The notes: a model not told the origin generated them from the sequence alone. 64,000 nucleotides of DNA from Neopusillimonas maritima (GCF_003576595.1 NZ_NQOU01000001.1:126337-190336), one strand, 5' to 3'; shown: positions 1 to 9,436, counted from the stretch's first letter. A program made the numbers and translations.

Positions 1-1057
1 CACCTACACGAAAGACACAAACAACGACGCAGCCACTTCCGACAACCTGTTCGCCGCATTGGCAGACGGCGATACCGTTACCTACACAGGAACAGATACA
101 GGGTTGGGCCTGAGTGCGTCAGGCGGCACGTATACTTACGATTCGGCGTCAGACTCTTTTAGTTTTAATGTCGATCATGCACTCGATCCCGATGTGGCAA
201 CTTATATTACACCGGCAACCGGCGAAACCACTGAAGCCACTGTCACTATCGGCGGCTCCAGCCAAGACATCCTTATCGACAGCAATGGCAACATTACTGC
301 AGCAGACGATGGCGCCCAACTCTATCTTGATGCCACCGGTAATCTAACCAAAAACAACGCGGGCACAGATCCAGCAGCCACTGCCAGTGGTCTTGCTGCG
401 GCCATGGCAAATGATAACGGCGACAAAATTGAAATTGGCGATGCCGCTTACGTAAGTGACGGCGTTGATTTTATGGTCAGCAACGTCTCCATAAGCCGTG
501 AAGGCTTAAAGAATCTCGCTGACGCGGCTAACGGTGCGACTGCATACTCGGTCACTTTGAGTGGCACTGAATATGGCGTTCAAGTTGGCGGTACGGTAAC
601 AGACGACATGGGCGCTGTTCCTCAATACATTGATGCCAACGGCGCTCTAACTACCAACGCTATCACCACCACCACTTACTTCGCACAAGAAAGTGGTGTG
701 GTCACAGACGATGCAGGTGCTCAGGTTTACGTTGACGGAGACGGTGAGTTCACCCTGGACTCCACAACAACCGGTGCCCGCACCGACAACCCACTCGACG
801 TGCTCGACGCTGCGCTGGCTCAAGTTGATGCGCTTCGTTCCGACCTGGGTGCCATCCAGAACCGTTTCGAATCGGCCATTACCAACTTGCAAACCACGTC
901 CAACAACCTGTCAGCCGCTCAGTCGCGTATTCAAGACGCCGACTACTCGGTTGAGGTGGCCAACATGACTCGTGCCCAGATCCTGCAACAAGCAGGTACC
1001 TCGGTACTGGCTCAGGCCAACCAGATTCCCCAGGGTGTACTCTCGCTCCTGCGTTAA
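1..1057 (+). CDS. fliC: Flagellin, 3' part (5' end outside window)
   Basis: Subunit of the flagellar filament, exported through the flagellar type III apparatus. The frame is open from base 2 with no start in the window, leaving at least 351 residues. The last ~90 residues are the conserved flagellin D1/D0 helices (LDAALAQVDALRSDLGAIQNRFESA-like coiled coil) ending in the typical hydrophobic tail QIPQGVLSLLR. The part before it is the variable, surface-exposed domain, rich in Thr, Gly, Asp and Ala, and holds three degenerate copies of a unit resembling DDxGAxxYxDxxGxLT. A strong terminator follows at once, so the gene ends a transcript. Identity is sure from the C-terminus; the central domain is of unknown fold. 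Confidence 0.95.
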   Translation, partial: TYTKDTNNDAATSDNLFAALADGDTVTYTGTDTGLGLSASGGTYTYDSASDSFSFNVDHALDPDVATYITPATGETTEATVTIGGSSQDILIDSNGNITAADDGAQLYLDATGNLTKNNAGTDPAATASGLAAAMANDNGDKIEIGDAAYVSDGVDFMVSNVSISREGLKNLADAANGATAYSVTLSGTEYGVQVGGTVTDDMGAVPQYIDANGALTTNAITTTTYFAQESGVVTDDAGAQVYVDGDGEFTLDSTTTGARTDNPLDVLDAALAQVDALRSDLGAIQNRFESAITNLQTTSNNLSAAQSRIQDADYSVEVANMTRAQILQQAGTSVLAQANQIPQGVLSLLR

Positions 1058-1084
1058 TCTTTCAACGTTGTCTCCCAACGTTCA

Positions 1085-1110
1085 AGCGGGGCTTCGGCCC
1101 CGCTTTTTTT
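1085..1110 (+). terminator. Rho-independent terminator of the flagellin gene
   Basis: A GC-rich hairpin (GCGGGGC, loop TTCG, GCCCCGC) is followed directly by seven T residues, 30 bases after the flagellin stop codon. Confidence 0.9.
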
Positions 1111-1151
1111 ATTACACTGGGGGTTTGTAGCCCTACCCAAAAGGCGCGCCC

Positions 1152-1397
1152 ATGCAAGATAATGATTACCGTCGGCTTATTGCCCAATTGCAGGAAGTCA
1201 TTAATGACACGGTTAAAACCATTGACGAGTTCGAAGCCAGAGGAATGAATGGCGAACTGCAAGCGGAATACGAACAACTGCATGCCATTTTGCAAAAAGC
1301 CACCGCCGATCAGCGTCGGTATCAGCATGCGTTGCTGGAATCGGTGCGCAATCAGAACAGTGAAGGCGAACAAGGCCGCACCGATCCGGAAATTTAA
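1152..1397 (+). CDS. Small predicted coiled-coil protein, function unknown
   Basis: Eighty-one residues starting at an ATG just after a GGCGCG stretch. The sequence is charged and rich in Gln, Glu, Ala and Leu with no signal peptide or membrane segment, and most of it should form amphipathic helices (for example AQLQEVINDTVKTIDEF). It sits 41 bases behind the flagellin terminator and 36 bases before the phosphate-transporter-like gene, in the same direction, so it may start that transcript. I do not recognise a family. Its place after flagellin could suggest a flagellar chaperone of FliS/FliT size, but nothing in the sequence supports that directly. Confidence 0.6.
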   Translation: MQDNDYRRLIAQLQEVINDTVKTIDEFEARGMNGELQAEYEQLHAILQKATADQRRYQHALLESVRNQNSEGEQGRTDPEI

Positions 1398-1433
1398 GGT
1401 AGATTACGCCAGCCCTTTTTCGGTTTCGGAAAT

Positions 1434-3083
1434 ATGACTGACATTATTTTCCCCTTTATTGGCGGCATTGGCCTTTTCCTGATCGGCATGATGCTGCTGT
1501 CGGAAGGCCTTATCGCCTTTGCCGGCCCGGCACTACGCCGTGGCCTTGTCCGGTTTACCGGTACGCCGCTGAAGGCGTTTACGTCGGGCGCATTGGCTAC
1601 GGCACTGGTGCAGTCGTCAAGCGCGACCACGGTCACTCTAATTGGTTTCGTCAGTGCCGGCTTAGTTACCTTCGCGCAAGCCATCGGTTTCGTTATCGGC
1701 GCCAGTTTGGGCAACACCGCAACGGGGTGGATTGTGGCCGTGCTGGGGCTGAAGATTAACTTTGGCTTTTACACCTTGCCGTTAATTGGCCTGGGCGCCC
1801 TGTTAAAACTGTTAGCCCATGGACGCTGGCGTGATATGGGCGTGGCCATGGCCGGCTTCGGCATGATTTTTCTGGGCTTAAGCACCTTACAGGCCGGCAT
1901 GCGGGATCTTTCCGCCATGGTGGACCTAGCCGCATTGCCCATGGGCGGTTTGGGCGCCCATACGCTGATTATGCTTATCGGCCTGATCATGACCATTATT
2001 CTGCAATCGTCCTCTGCCGCCATTGCCACCACACTAACCGCGCTTTACACACAAACCATTAATTTCGACCAGGCCGCGGCCTTGGTGGTGGGCGCTGCCA
2101 TTGGCACCACAGTAACCGGCGCGCTGGTGGCGATTGGGGCCACGATTGCCGCCAAGCGCACGGCTTATGCCAATATTCTGTTTAATCTGGCCACCGGCAT
2201 TATTGCTATTTTGTTGTTGCCGGGCTTTCTGGCCGTCACGCACTTCTTAAGCCAGAAAATAGAAGTGTCACCCGGCACCATTAGCCTGGTGTTGTTTCAT
2301 ACCTTATTTATAAGCTTGGGCGCCGCCCTGTTCCTGCCGTTTGCGAACCAATTCGCACGGCTTGTTGAGCGCTTCGTTCCCGCGCCTGCGGACGATATCG
2401 CCGGCAACCTGGATGACAGCTTATTGCAGGTTCCCGAAGTAGCGTTGGAGGCCTCTCAGCGCGCGTTGGAACGTATTGCCACTATTTTGTTCAACAGTTA
2501 CCACCAGGCGTTGGACGAAACCCCGCATACTGTTCCAGGGAAATTGTTGCAAAAGACGCAAGAGGCACTGGACCACGCCTACGCTTTCATTAGCCGCATT
2601 CCGCTGGAAAGCGACGATACGTTGTTGGCACAACAACGTATTGCACAACTACACGCCACCGACCATTTAATTCGCTTGCGTCAGCGCTTGCTGGAACTGA
2701 ATCAACTGGCGCTCGACCTGAACACCCCGCAATATGCCACCGCCCTTGCGCACCATCAGCGCCTGTTGGCGTTGGCCGGCCCTTTGCACCTGTTAGCCGC
2801 ACCTGAAGACCGCAACACAAACAGCCCCGACCCCGACACAATCATGGCCGACATGAATAACGAGGCCGACGCGCTGCAGGCCCAGGCCAAACAAATGCGT
2901 CAAACGTTACTGCAAGGGTCCAGCCATCACCACACCGCCGTGGCGGAGGTATTGAAAACCACCGATACGGTACGCTGGCTGGATCGCACCGGCCACCATA
3001 TTGCACGCATTTGCCATTACCTGCATCAGGCGCGCCGATTCATTCAATCTAAATCTTCCAAGTCTCCTGCCGTTAACCCATAA
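1434..3083 (+). CDS. Na+/phosphate cotransporter family protein (NptA/YjbB-like)
   Basis: Inner-membrane protein of 549 residues with two copies of the Na_Pi_cotrans repeat, each carrying the family hallmark QSSS (residues 60-63 and 190-193) followed by glycine-rich helices (IGASLGNTATG and VGAAIGTTVTG). The membrane part ends near residue 310; the remaining ~230 residues are soluble, helical and resemble the PhoU-like tail of YjbB-type proteins. By family it moves phosphate with sodium, often as exporter in bacteria; direction cannot be read from sequence. It is 26 bases upstream of motA in the same direction. No pho regulatory genes are nearby. Confidence 0.88.
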   Translation: MTDIIFPFIGGIGLFLIGMMLLSEGLIAFAGPALRRGLVRFTGTPLKAFTSGALATALVQSSSATTVTLIGFVSAGLVTFAQAIGFVIGASLGNTATGWIVAVLGLKINFGFYTLPLIGLGALLKLLAHGRWRDMGVAMAGFGMIFLGLSTLQAGMRDLSAMVDLAALPMGGLGAHTLIMLIGLIMTIILQSSSAAIATTLTALYTQTINFDQAAALVVGAAIGTTVTGALVAIGATIAAKRTAYANILFNLATGIIAILLLPGFLAVTHFLSQKIEVSPGTISLVLFHTLFISLGAALFLPFANQFARLVERFVPAPADDIAGNLDDSLLQVPEVALEASQRALERIATILFNSYHQALDETPHTVPGKLLQKTQEALDHAYAFISRIPLESDDTLLAQQRIAQLHATDHLIRLRQRLLELNQLALDLNTPQYATALAHHQRLLALAGPLHLLAAPEDRNTNSPDPDTIMADMNNEADALQAQAKQMRQTLLQGSSHHHTAVAEVLKTTDTVRWLDRTGHHIARICHYLHQARRFIQSKSSKSPAVNP

Positions 3084-3109
3084 AGCAGTTTCAACTTTTT
3101 GGTGGCGGC

Positions 3110-3916
3110 ATGAACCCCTCAACCCTTATTGGTATTTTGGCCAGCGTTGTCTTGCTTGGCGTTGTCTTGTTTTTCTCGGCGGAAAACCCAAGCCAGTTTA
3201 TCGACTTGCCTGGCCTGGGCATTGTGTTAATTGGTACGCTAGCTGCCACCTTTATCAGTTACCCGCTGAAAGAAGTTATGCGCATTTTCGGGCTTATCGG
3301 CACCGTTATGCGCAACGAGCGCATGTACGCCCAAAAAGATATTGAAGAACTGGTCTCCATATCCAAAATCTGGATGTCGGGCGATATTCAGAAAGTGGAA
3401 AAAGCGCTGGAAAAAGTGTCGAACCCCTTCCTGAAGACTGGGGTGCAACTCATTATCGACATGACGCCGGAGCAAGATATTATCGACCTGTTGCAATGGC
3501 GTATTTCCAAGTTACGCGCCAAAGAACATGCCGAGGCGCAATTATTCCGAACCATGGCCGGTTATGCACCTGCCTTCGGCATGATTGGTACGTTGATTGG
3601 GCTGGTGAACCTGATGTTCATGCTGGGCGACGGCGACATGACAGCCATTGGTCAACAAATGTCCCTGGCCCTCATGACCACGTTTTACGGCATTTTGCTG
3701 GCTAACCTGGTTTTCAAGCCCATAGCCGTTAAACTGGAACGTCGCACGGAAGAGCGCGTGGCGTTAATGAATATGGTCATGCAAGGGCTTTCCATGATGA
3801 GCCAGAAGCGCCGCCCGGCTTTCATGCGCGAAACACTGAAAACCTTTATGGCCGACTACGAAGATGAACTGAACGACGGTAACAACGGTGAGGCAGTCTC
3901 GGAGTTGCGGCCATGA
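3110..3916 (+). CDS. motA: Flagellar stator protein MotA (PomA/MotC-like)
   Basis: MotA/TolQ/ExbB-type ion channel subunit of 268 residues that forms the flagellar stator with MotB in the inner membrane. Two N-terminal membrane helices (about residues 5-22 and 30-50) are followed by a charged cytoplasmic loop with the torque region (RNERMYAQKDIEELV) and two C-terminal helices with the conserved proline-glycine motif (APAFGMIGTLIGLV) and TTFYGILLANLVF. The short cytoplasmic loop and overall length match the PomA group better than E. coli MotA. Its stop codon overlaps the motB start in an ATGA, so the two are translationally coupled. Ion specificity (H+ or Na+) is not decidable here. Confidence 0.9.
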   Translation: MNPSTLIGILASVVLLGVVLFFSAENPSQFIDLPGLGIVLIGTLAATFISYPLKEVMRIFGLIGTVMRNERMYAQKDIEELVSISKIWMSGDIQKVEKALEKVSNPFLKTGVQLIIDMTPEQDIIDLLQWRISKLRAKEHAEAQLFRTMAGYAPAFGMIGTLIGLVNLMFMLGDGDMTAIGQQMSLALMTTFYGILLANLVFKPIAVKLERRTEERVALMNMVMQGLSMMSQKRRPAFMRETLKTFMADYEDELNDGNNGEAVSELRP

Positions 3917-4746
3917 CACCACGCCCCACCGGCCGTCGCACGCTACTTGAGGAAATTGAACAACGCAAACGCGAACACGCTCAACAACAAACGAATGGGC
4001 ACGAAGCCCATGTCAATGGGCCGCGGCGGGGTATTCACAACAAGAAATGGTATTTTGAACCGCAATCACGCGAACACTCCGACGGCTGGTTACTGACCTA
4101 CCTGGACACCATTACGCTATTGTTGGTGCTGTTATTGGTCATGTTAACCATGGCCGGAAAAAAAGACGATAACCAACAAGGCCAGGGCGTGCTGCCCGCA
4201 CAAACGGGTTTACTGAACCAACAAGCAAGCGCCCTGCCTAATGGTATGACTTTACCCATCCCCTTACCCCCTGTGCGTGAAAACACGGCACAAACCCAAG
4301 ACCTTACGCAAGGGTTGAATCTGGACAATCTGGGCGAGAACGTTGAGGTTGTGATGAACGACAAATCCGTCAGCTTCCGGATCAACAGCGAAATTCTGTT
4401 CAGATCAGGCGAGGCACAACTGAGCCTGGGTGGTCTGGAAGTATTGCAGCGCCTGGCTCACACACTGAAAGACAGCCCACACACCGTTACCATCGAAGGG
4501 CACACCGACGCCATCCCCATTCGCAGCGCACGCTTCCCATCGAACTGGGAGCTCTCAAGTGCCCGTGCCGGTAGTGTAGTGCGTTACCTTGAAGCCAACG
4601 GTATTGCCAGCCGGCGGCTGCGCGCAGTCGGTTATGCCGACACCCGCCCGCTGGCTCAAAACAACACAACGGCGAATCGGGCCCTGAACCGGCGTGTGGA
4701 ATTAATGCTGGAAATGCCTGCTACACAAAACGGCCAGGCACATTAA
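3913..4746 (+). CDS. motB: Flagellar stator protein MotB
   Basis: 277 residues: a basic cytoplasmic N-terminus, one membrane helix (about residues 60-80) containing the ion-carrying aspartate Asp65 in YLDTITLLL, a Pro-rich linker, and a C-terminal OmpA-like peptidoglycan-binding domain (about 150-265) with EGHTDAIPI and NRRVEL motifs. It anchors the stator to the cell wall while the Asp cycles ions. The start overlaps the motA stop in ATGA. The 3' end overlaps the convergent amidohydrolase gene by 26 bases. The N-terminal cytoplasmic extension of ~57 residues is longer than in E. coli MotB. Confidence 0.93.
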   Translation: MTPRPTGRRTLLEEIEQRKREHAQQQTNGHEAHVNGPRRGIHNKKWYFEPQSREHSDGWLLTYLDTITLLLVLLLVMLTMAGKKDDNQQGQGVLPAQTGLLNQQASALPNGMTLPIPLPPVRENTAQTQDLTQGLNLDNLGENVEVVMNDKSVSFRINSEILFRSGEAQLSLGGLEVLQRLAHTLKDSPHTVTIEGHTDAIPIRSARFPSNWELSSARAGSVVRYLEANGIASRRLRAVGYADTRPLAQNNTTANRALNRRVELMLEMPATQNGQAH

Positions 4747-6103
4747 TGTTCAAACGCTGAATTAAATCTTTGCAATATTGGCGTGCATCACCAATTATTT
4801 TGTCGTGATCCACAAACTGCGCCTGACCCTGCTCATAGGCGATACGGCCGTCTACCATGGTTAAGCTGACGTCTCGGCCCGACGCGCAATAAACCAGGCT
4901 GGCCACAGGGTCGACACAGGGCGTCATGTGAGCTCCCTGCAACGAAACTACAGCAATGTCGGCCAACTTGCCGGGAATAAGGCAACCGGCATCGATACCC
5001 GCCATTTCCGCCCCACCCCGCGTCGCCAGTTCAAATGCTTCGGCAGCACGAGTCGACTCAGGGTTAAGCGTATGCAAGCGCTGAACATAAACCATTTGAC
5101 GCATAATCTGGAACATGTCCATTAAATGGCCAGCCGCGCCATCGGCACCCATGCCAATAGACGCCCCCGCGCTGCGCAAATCGCGCAAACGCATCGCGCC
5201 CGAAGCCAGATACTCGTTCGACATCGGGTTGTGCGCAATGCCGCAAGCTGCCGAGCCGGTAATCTCCACCTCTTGGTCATCTAGCCAAATTGCATGGGCG
5301 AACGTGGCATCGCGCCCCAACAAGCCCTGTTGCTGCATCCAGACAAACGGTCGAAGTCCGTAAGCCTTTTGATAGATTTCAGGATCGCTTTGGGCTTCGG
5401 AACAATGGGTTTGCCACGGCACACCGAACTCACGCGCCATTTCCACCAGGCCATGCACCAAATCCTGATCGTTGTAAATAACATTCACCGGCGAAGGCCA
5501 TATCGCCACGCGATCACTGCGCCACTCATTCAGGCAGGCACGCATGTTGTCCAATTCCTGGGACACAGTATTGCGAAACAGCATCGGGTTCAGGTGGTTG
5601 TCGCGAGCAACGTTGGTGAACGGGCCGAATACGCCGCGCGCAATAGCGCCGCGCAACCCCATATCGTGTAATACGCCGGCCACCTGCAAGCTGGTTTGCA
5701 CATCGTTAGGCGCGTAATGGTTGTCGATAATGGTGGTGGTTCCCGAAGACAACGACTCCAGCGCCGCGACGCGAACAGCGGCCAGCGCTTCGCCCGGCGT
5801 AATACCACCGGCTAAAGGCAACATGAATTTTTCCAGCCACTCCCACAAAGCCATGCCGTCACCCAGCCCGCGCCCTGCCACCTGAAACAGGTGATTGTGC
5901 GTGTCGATCAGGCCTGGAATGACCACATGACCTTCACACGACACCACGCGCTGGGCTTTCCAGCCGACCATATCACGCACCCGGCCGACTGCGGCAATAC
6001 GGTTCCCTTGAACCGCAACTGCGCCATTCTCAATAATGCGACGGTCATCATCCATGGTGACCACCACACCGCCGGTTAACAAAACATCACACGTTTGCAC
6101 CAC
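4721..6103 (-). CDS. Metal-dependent amidohydrolase, AtzA/TrzN/8-oxoguanine-deaminase type
   Basis: A 460-residue member of the amidohydrolase superfamily that hydrolytically removes an amino, chloro or similar group from an N-heterocycle. Metal ligands are visible: HxH at His69/His71 (DTHNH), His233 in QTHCSE with Glu236, His270 in AHAIW, and Asp321 in GADGA; the N- and C-terminal beta-sandwich segments (TGGVVVTMDD and PGKLADIAVVS) are present. The start is GTG, four bases after the permease stop, with a GGGGG ribosome binding site inside the permease end, so it is the last gene of the leftward run SDR-Rieske-hydrolase-permease-amidohydrolase. The substrate cannot be read from sequence; deaminated purine, triazine or pyrimidine analogues are the natural candidates given the NCS2 permease. 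Confidence 0.85.
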   Translation of the reverse strand: MVQTCDVLLTGGVVVTMDDDRRIIENGAVAVQGNRIAAVGRVRDMVGWKAQRVVSCEGHVVIPGLIDTHNHLFQVAGRGLGDGMALWEWLEKFMLPLAGGITPGEALAAVRVAALESLSSGTTTIIDNHYAPNDVQTSLQVAGVLHDMGLRGAIARGVFGPFTNVARDNHLNPMLFRNTVSQELDNMRACLNEWRSDRVAIWPSPVNVIYNDQDLVHGLVEMAREFGVPWQTHCSEAQSDPEIYQKAYGLRPFVWMQQQGLLGRDATFAHAIWLDDQEVEITGSAACGIAHNPMSNEYLASGAMRLRDLRSAGASIGMGADGAAGHLMDMFQIMRQMVYVQRLHTLNPESTRAAEAFELATRGGAEMAGIDAGCLIPGKLADIAVVSLQGAHMTPCVDPVASLVYCASGRDVSLTMVDGRIAYEQGQAQFVDHDKIIGDARQYCKDLIQRLNINVPGRFV

Positions 6104-6106
6104 TGC

Positions 6107-7489
6107 TTACCCCCGTACCGACTCAAGATGCGGCTGCTCTTCAAGCAACTCCGGATTGTCGGTGACGCTTATGCCTTCTTTATTGCTGCCATTAAAATAC
6201 AAATTCAGAATAACGGCTGAAATGACCGACAACAACACTCCGCTGTTCAGCAAAGGAGTCAGGTATTCCGGCGCAGCACCAAAAAATTTAGGCGACACCA
6301 TGGGAATAAGACCTACACCCAGGCTAATGGCCAGAATAAACATATTGTGACGATTATTTTTGAAGTCGACTGCCTGCAAAATGCGAATGCCCGAAGCCGC
6401 CACCATACCGAACATAATTAAAGCTGCGCCGCCCAATACATAATGGGGAATGGCGGCCACAATGTGCGCCATTTTAGGGAACAAAGCCAGCGCCACCAAA
6501 ATAGCCGCAGCCACCACACACACGAAACGACTGCGTACGCCGGTAATCCCCACCAGGCCGATATTCTGCGCATACGATGTATAGGGGAAAGTGTTGAAAA
6601 TCCCACCAATTACTGCTCCCATGGCGTCAGTACGCAAACCACGGGCGAAATCCTCTTTCTCAAGCTTGCGATTGGTAATAATGGCCAGCGAATAGAACAG
6701 CCCAATAGACTCTATCATCGTAATGATGACCACTAGCGTCATGGTTAGAATCGAGCTCCATTCAAACACCGGAAAGCCAAACTGAAACGGGCGAACCATT
6801 TGCACCCAGGGCATATCATTCAGGCCTTGAAAACTGACATTGCCCATTGCCATGGCCAGCAACATGCCTGCAGCCAAACCGACCAGAATGGCGATACTAC
6901 CCATAAATCCTTTGAAAAAACGCGCCACCAAAAGCGTAATCAACAACACAAAGCCGGCGGTGCCGATGTACTTGAACGAACCGAAATCCTCAACACCGTA
7001 GCCGCCGCCCGCCCACACAATCGCCACGCCGAACAAGCTCACGCCCAGTGACGTTAAGGTCGTCCCGGTGACAATAGGAGGAAACAGCCATAACAACCGT
7101 ATTACCAAGGGCACAATCAACACCCCGATTATTCCCGCCCCAATAATGGCGCCATATAAGCCGGGAAGCCCCATTTCGGGGTTCAAACCGATGGCAATCA
7201 TGGGTGCAATACCCGCATAGGAAATACCCATCATGACCGGAAGGCGAATACCCAGCCAGCGCCCGATACCGAACGCCTGTAAAAACGACACAATGCCGCA
7301 GCAAAGCAAGTCAGCCGTAATCAACAATGCAATGTGCTCTTGCGGCAAGCCCAGCGCACCGCCGACAATAAGCGGTACCGTAATAGCACCGGCGTACATC
7401 ACTAGCACATGCTGCAGGCCCAATGTAAACATCCGGCCTGCGGGCAAGACCTCGTTGACCTCGTCCCTTGAGTTGTTATTTGTACTCAT
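6107..7489 (-). CDS. NCS2 family xanthine/uric acid/uracil-type permease
   Basis: Inner-membrane nucleobase:cation symporter of 460 residues with about 12-14 hydrophobic segments. Family marks are LQHVLVMYAGAI in the first helix and the NCS2 signature AQNIGLVGITGVRSR preceded by FNTFPYTSY, which groups it with the xanthine/urate (UacT/XanP/UapA) branch rather than the UraA branch. The start has a good GGAGAGAG site four bases before the ATG. It is followed after three bases by the amidohydrolase, so uptake and the first or last catabolic step are probably co-expressed. The transported base is unknown. Confidence 0.9.
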   Translation of the reverse strand: MSTNNNSRDEVNEVLPAGRMFTLGLQHVLVMYAGAITVPLIVGGALGLPQEHIALLITADLLCCGIVSFLQAFGIGRWLGIRLPVMMGISYAGIAPMIAIGLNPEMGLPGLYGAIIGAGIIGVLIVPLVIRLLWLFPPIVTGTTLTSLGVSLFGVAIVWAGGGYGVEDFGSFKYIGTAGFVLLITLLVARFFKGFMGSIAILVGLAAGMLLAMAMGNVSFQGLNDMPWVQMVRPFQFGFPVFEWSSILTMTLVVIITMIESIGLFYSLAIITNRKLEKEDFARGLRTDAMGAVIGGIFNTFPYTSYAQNIGLVGITGVRSRFVCVVAAAILVALALFPKMAHIVAAIPHYVLGGAALIMFGMVAASGIRILQAVDFKNNRHNMFILAISLGVGLIPMVSPKFFGAAPEYLTPLLNSGVLLSVISAVILNLYFNGSNKEGISVTDNPELLEEQPHLESVRG

Positions 7490-7570
7490 TTGTCTCTCTC
7501 CAGAATGCCGGGGTTGACCCGTTCTCGTTAATGTCTTTACTTATTTATGTCATTGCTGAACCAAGGCAAT

Positions 7571-8398
7571 TTACTCATCAAAAAATGTTGCCAACAAACC
7601 TGCCAGCGTCGCCGGGGCTTCCAGCGGTGCAATATGCCCGCAGTCGGTCAAACGTTCAAACCGCGCATTGGGGATACGCTTAGCCATTTCCTGCATCACC
7701 TCAGCACGCACAAACGTACGATCACCATTAAGCAGCAGCACCGGCATCGATAACTTGGGTAACGCGTCCCAGTGGTTGTCGCGGCGAAACGGCCATTGCT
7801 TATAGAAAAAAGGGTCATGTTGCCGGCACCAGCCGCCCCGCGTGGCGTGCCGAACCGATTGGCGGGCCCAGAGTTCAAGCAAAGCATCGGGCGCGGCCGG
7901 GTTCGCCCCACGCTCCCATTTGCGCACTTGCTCCACCTTTTCAAAGTGTTGTGGGCGGTCGGGAACAGCGAACTCATCGACGCCAAAGCTGGGCTCCACT
8001 TCCACAATGGAAAAACGTCTTACGCGTTGCGGATGCACACCGGCATAAGCCATCCCCACCAGTGCCCCCCACGACAAACCGGCCATGTCCACCTGCTCAG
8101 CACCCAACTCACTGATCACAGCTTGCAAATCGGCCACATGGTCTTCCGTGGTGTAAGCATGATCAATAGACCAATCACTCTCGCCATGGCCACGCATGTC
8201 CAGCGCAATCACCGGGCGCGATGCGGCTAAGGTCTGCGCCACGTCATGCCATAACCAGGCTGACCCTGTCACCCCATGCAGCAGCAACAAAGGCGGTTGC
8301 TTGCCGTGCTCGCTAAAAACCAGGGCATGAATAGCGCCTTGCGCCCCCTTGAAATACCGATGGCGCACGGGTGCGCTTTCAATGACCCCCTGCCTCAT
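7571..8398 (-). CDS. Alpha/beta hydrolase
   Basis: A 275-residue serine hydrolase of the alpha/beta fold. Visible features are the oxyanion motif LLHGVTGSAWLW (around 39-50), the nucleophile elbow GLSWG with Ser109, an acid near LLNGDRTF and His255 in DCGHIAPLEAP. The start chosen is the ATG that overlaps the stop codon of the Rieske gene in ATGA and has AAGGAG five bases upstream; a longer in-frame start 36 bases earlier has no such site. By context it would hydrolyse a ring-opened or ester/amide intermediate of the pathway encoded by this run. No signal peptide, so cytoplasmic. Confidence 0.88.
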   Translation of the reverse strand: MRQGVIESAPVRHRYFKGAQGAIHALVFSEHGKQPPLLLLHGVTGSAWLWHDVAQTLAASRPVIALDMRGHGESDWSIDHAYTTEDHVADLQAVISELGAEQVDMAGLSWGALVGMAYAGVHPQRVRRFSIVEVEPSFGVDEFAVPDRPQHFEKVEQVRKWERGANPAAPDALLELWARQSVRHATRGGWCRQHDPFFYKQWPFRRDNHWDALPKLSMPVLLLNGDRTFVRAEVMQEMAKRIPNARFERLTDCGHIAPLEAPATLAGLLATFFDE

Positions 8399-9426
8399 AC
8401 CGTCTCCTTTTTCATGCTTAGTTCTCCCAACCACCGACGGTATTCCATGGTGACCACATCGGCATCGCGCATGGGGCGTTCGCGCTCGCTTGGGTCGCGC
8501 GGGCGCAGACTAATCCACACCGGCTCTTGCGACTCAATAATGGGTTTGTCTTGCGCCAGCACCTCGGCCTCGAAGTCCATGAAGAAAGCGTCGTAAACAG
8601 GTTCTGTGCCAAAGTCGCGCGCCTGCCACCAGAAACTGCGGGTCGTGCGCTCATCCACCGGGCTGGCCGACATGAACAACACATAACGTTTACCGTTGGG
8701 AAAAGTCCGTTTCAAATGTACGGTGTGTGGCATGGTCACGTGGTACTCGTTCACGGGCTCTATCCACTCTTCCGTTAAGCCGAGCAGTTTTTTCTTCAAA
8801 CCTACACCGGGTTCTTTTACCCCGCTGCGATCAAACCGCAACACGTGACCTTCACGCCACACATCCACCGCATCAACCCTCGGGTTCTTGCGGCTGCCAA
8901 TGGTGCCGTCGTGCACATACGCGAAGTGGCTGAAATCCACAAAATTTTCCAGCCGACGCGGTGAGCTGGTTTTCCAGTCATACGTGGGGCCTTGCAACAC
9001 ACGGTAGCTAGGGTCGTTCAGTTCCGGAAACTCGGGTGCCGCAAACTCAGGTTCTTCCAGGCACACCCAAACCATGCCGGCTTGCTCGGCCACCGCATAG
9101 GTTTGCACCGACGCCCGAATGCTATCCACCAACTCTTCGCGTGCCGGTGTGCGTACACACTGGCCATTCAAATTGAAACGCCAGCCATGGTACGGGCATT
9201 CAATGGTGTTATCCACAATTTGCCCCAAGGCCAGGTTTGTGCCCTTGTGCGGGCATCGTGAGTCCATGGCACATACGTCCCCATCCAAACGCGCCACCAC
9301 CAGCTTGTGCCCTAAAAGCGTAACTTCGACCGGCTTTTCGAGAACATCACTGCTGTAGGCCACTGGATGCCAGAACCGGCGCAATGACGCATACAACGGG
9401 TTTTCGTTTGTCGTATCGGTTGTCAT
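8395..9426 (-). CDS. Rieske non-haem iron oxygenase, alpha subunit (VanA/NdmA-like)
   Basis: A 343-residue aromatic-ring-hydroxylase or O/N-demethylase type oxygenase. The Rieske [2Fe-2S] ligands are Cys58, His60, Cys77 and His80 (CPH-x16-CPYH), and the catalytic iron motif NxxDxxHxxxxH is intact at Asn161, Asp164, His167, His172. The size and single-subunit layout resemble vanillate O-demethylase and caffeine N-demethylase oxygenases rather than dioxygenases with a beta subunit. The ATG at base 9426 is preferred because AGGAGG lies seven bases before it; a longer frame would overlap the SDR more. No reductase or ferredoxin gene is in the window, so electrons must come from a partner encoded elsewhere. 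Confidence 0.9.
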   Translation of the reverse strand: MTTDTTNENPLYASLRRFWHPVAYSSDVLEKPVEVTLLGHKLVVARLDGDVCAMDSRCPHKGTNLALGQIVDNTIECPYHGWRFNLNGQCVRTPAREELVDSIRASVQTYAVAEQAGMVWVCLEEPEFAAPEFPELNDPSYRVLQGPTYDWKTSSPRRLENFVDFSHFAYVHDGTIGSRKNPRVDAVDVWREGHVLRFDRSGVKEPGVGLKKKLLGLTEEWIEPVNEYHVTMPHTVHLKRTFPNGKRYVLFMSASPVDERTTRSFWWQARDFGTEPVYDAFFMDFEAEVLAQDKPIIESQEPVWISLRPRDPSERERPMRDADVVTMEYRRWLGELSMKKETV

Positions 9427-9436
9427 GTTCGCCCTC

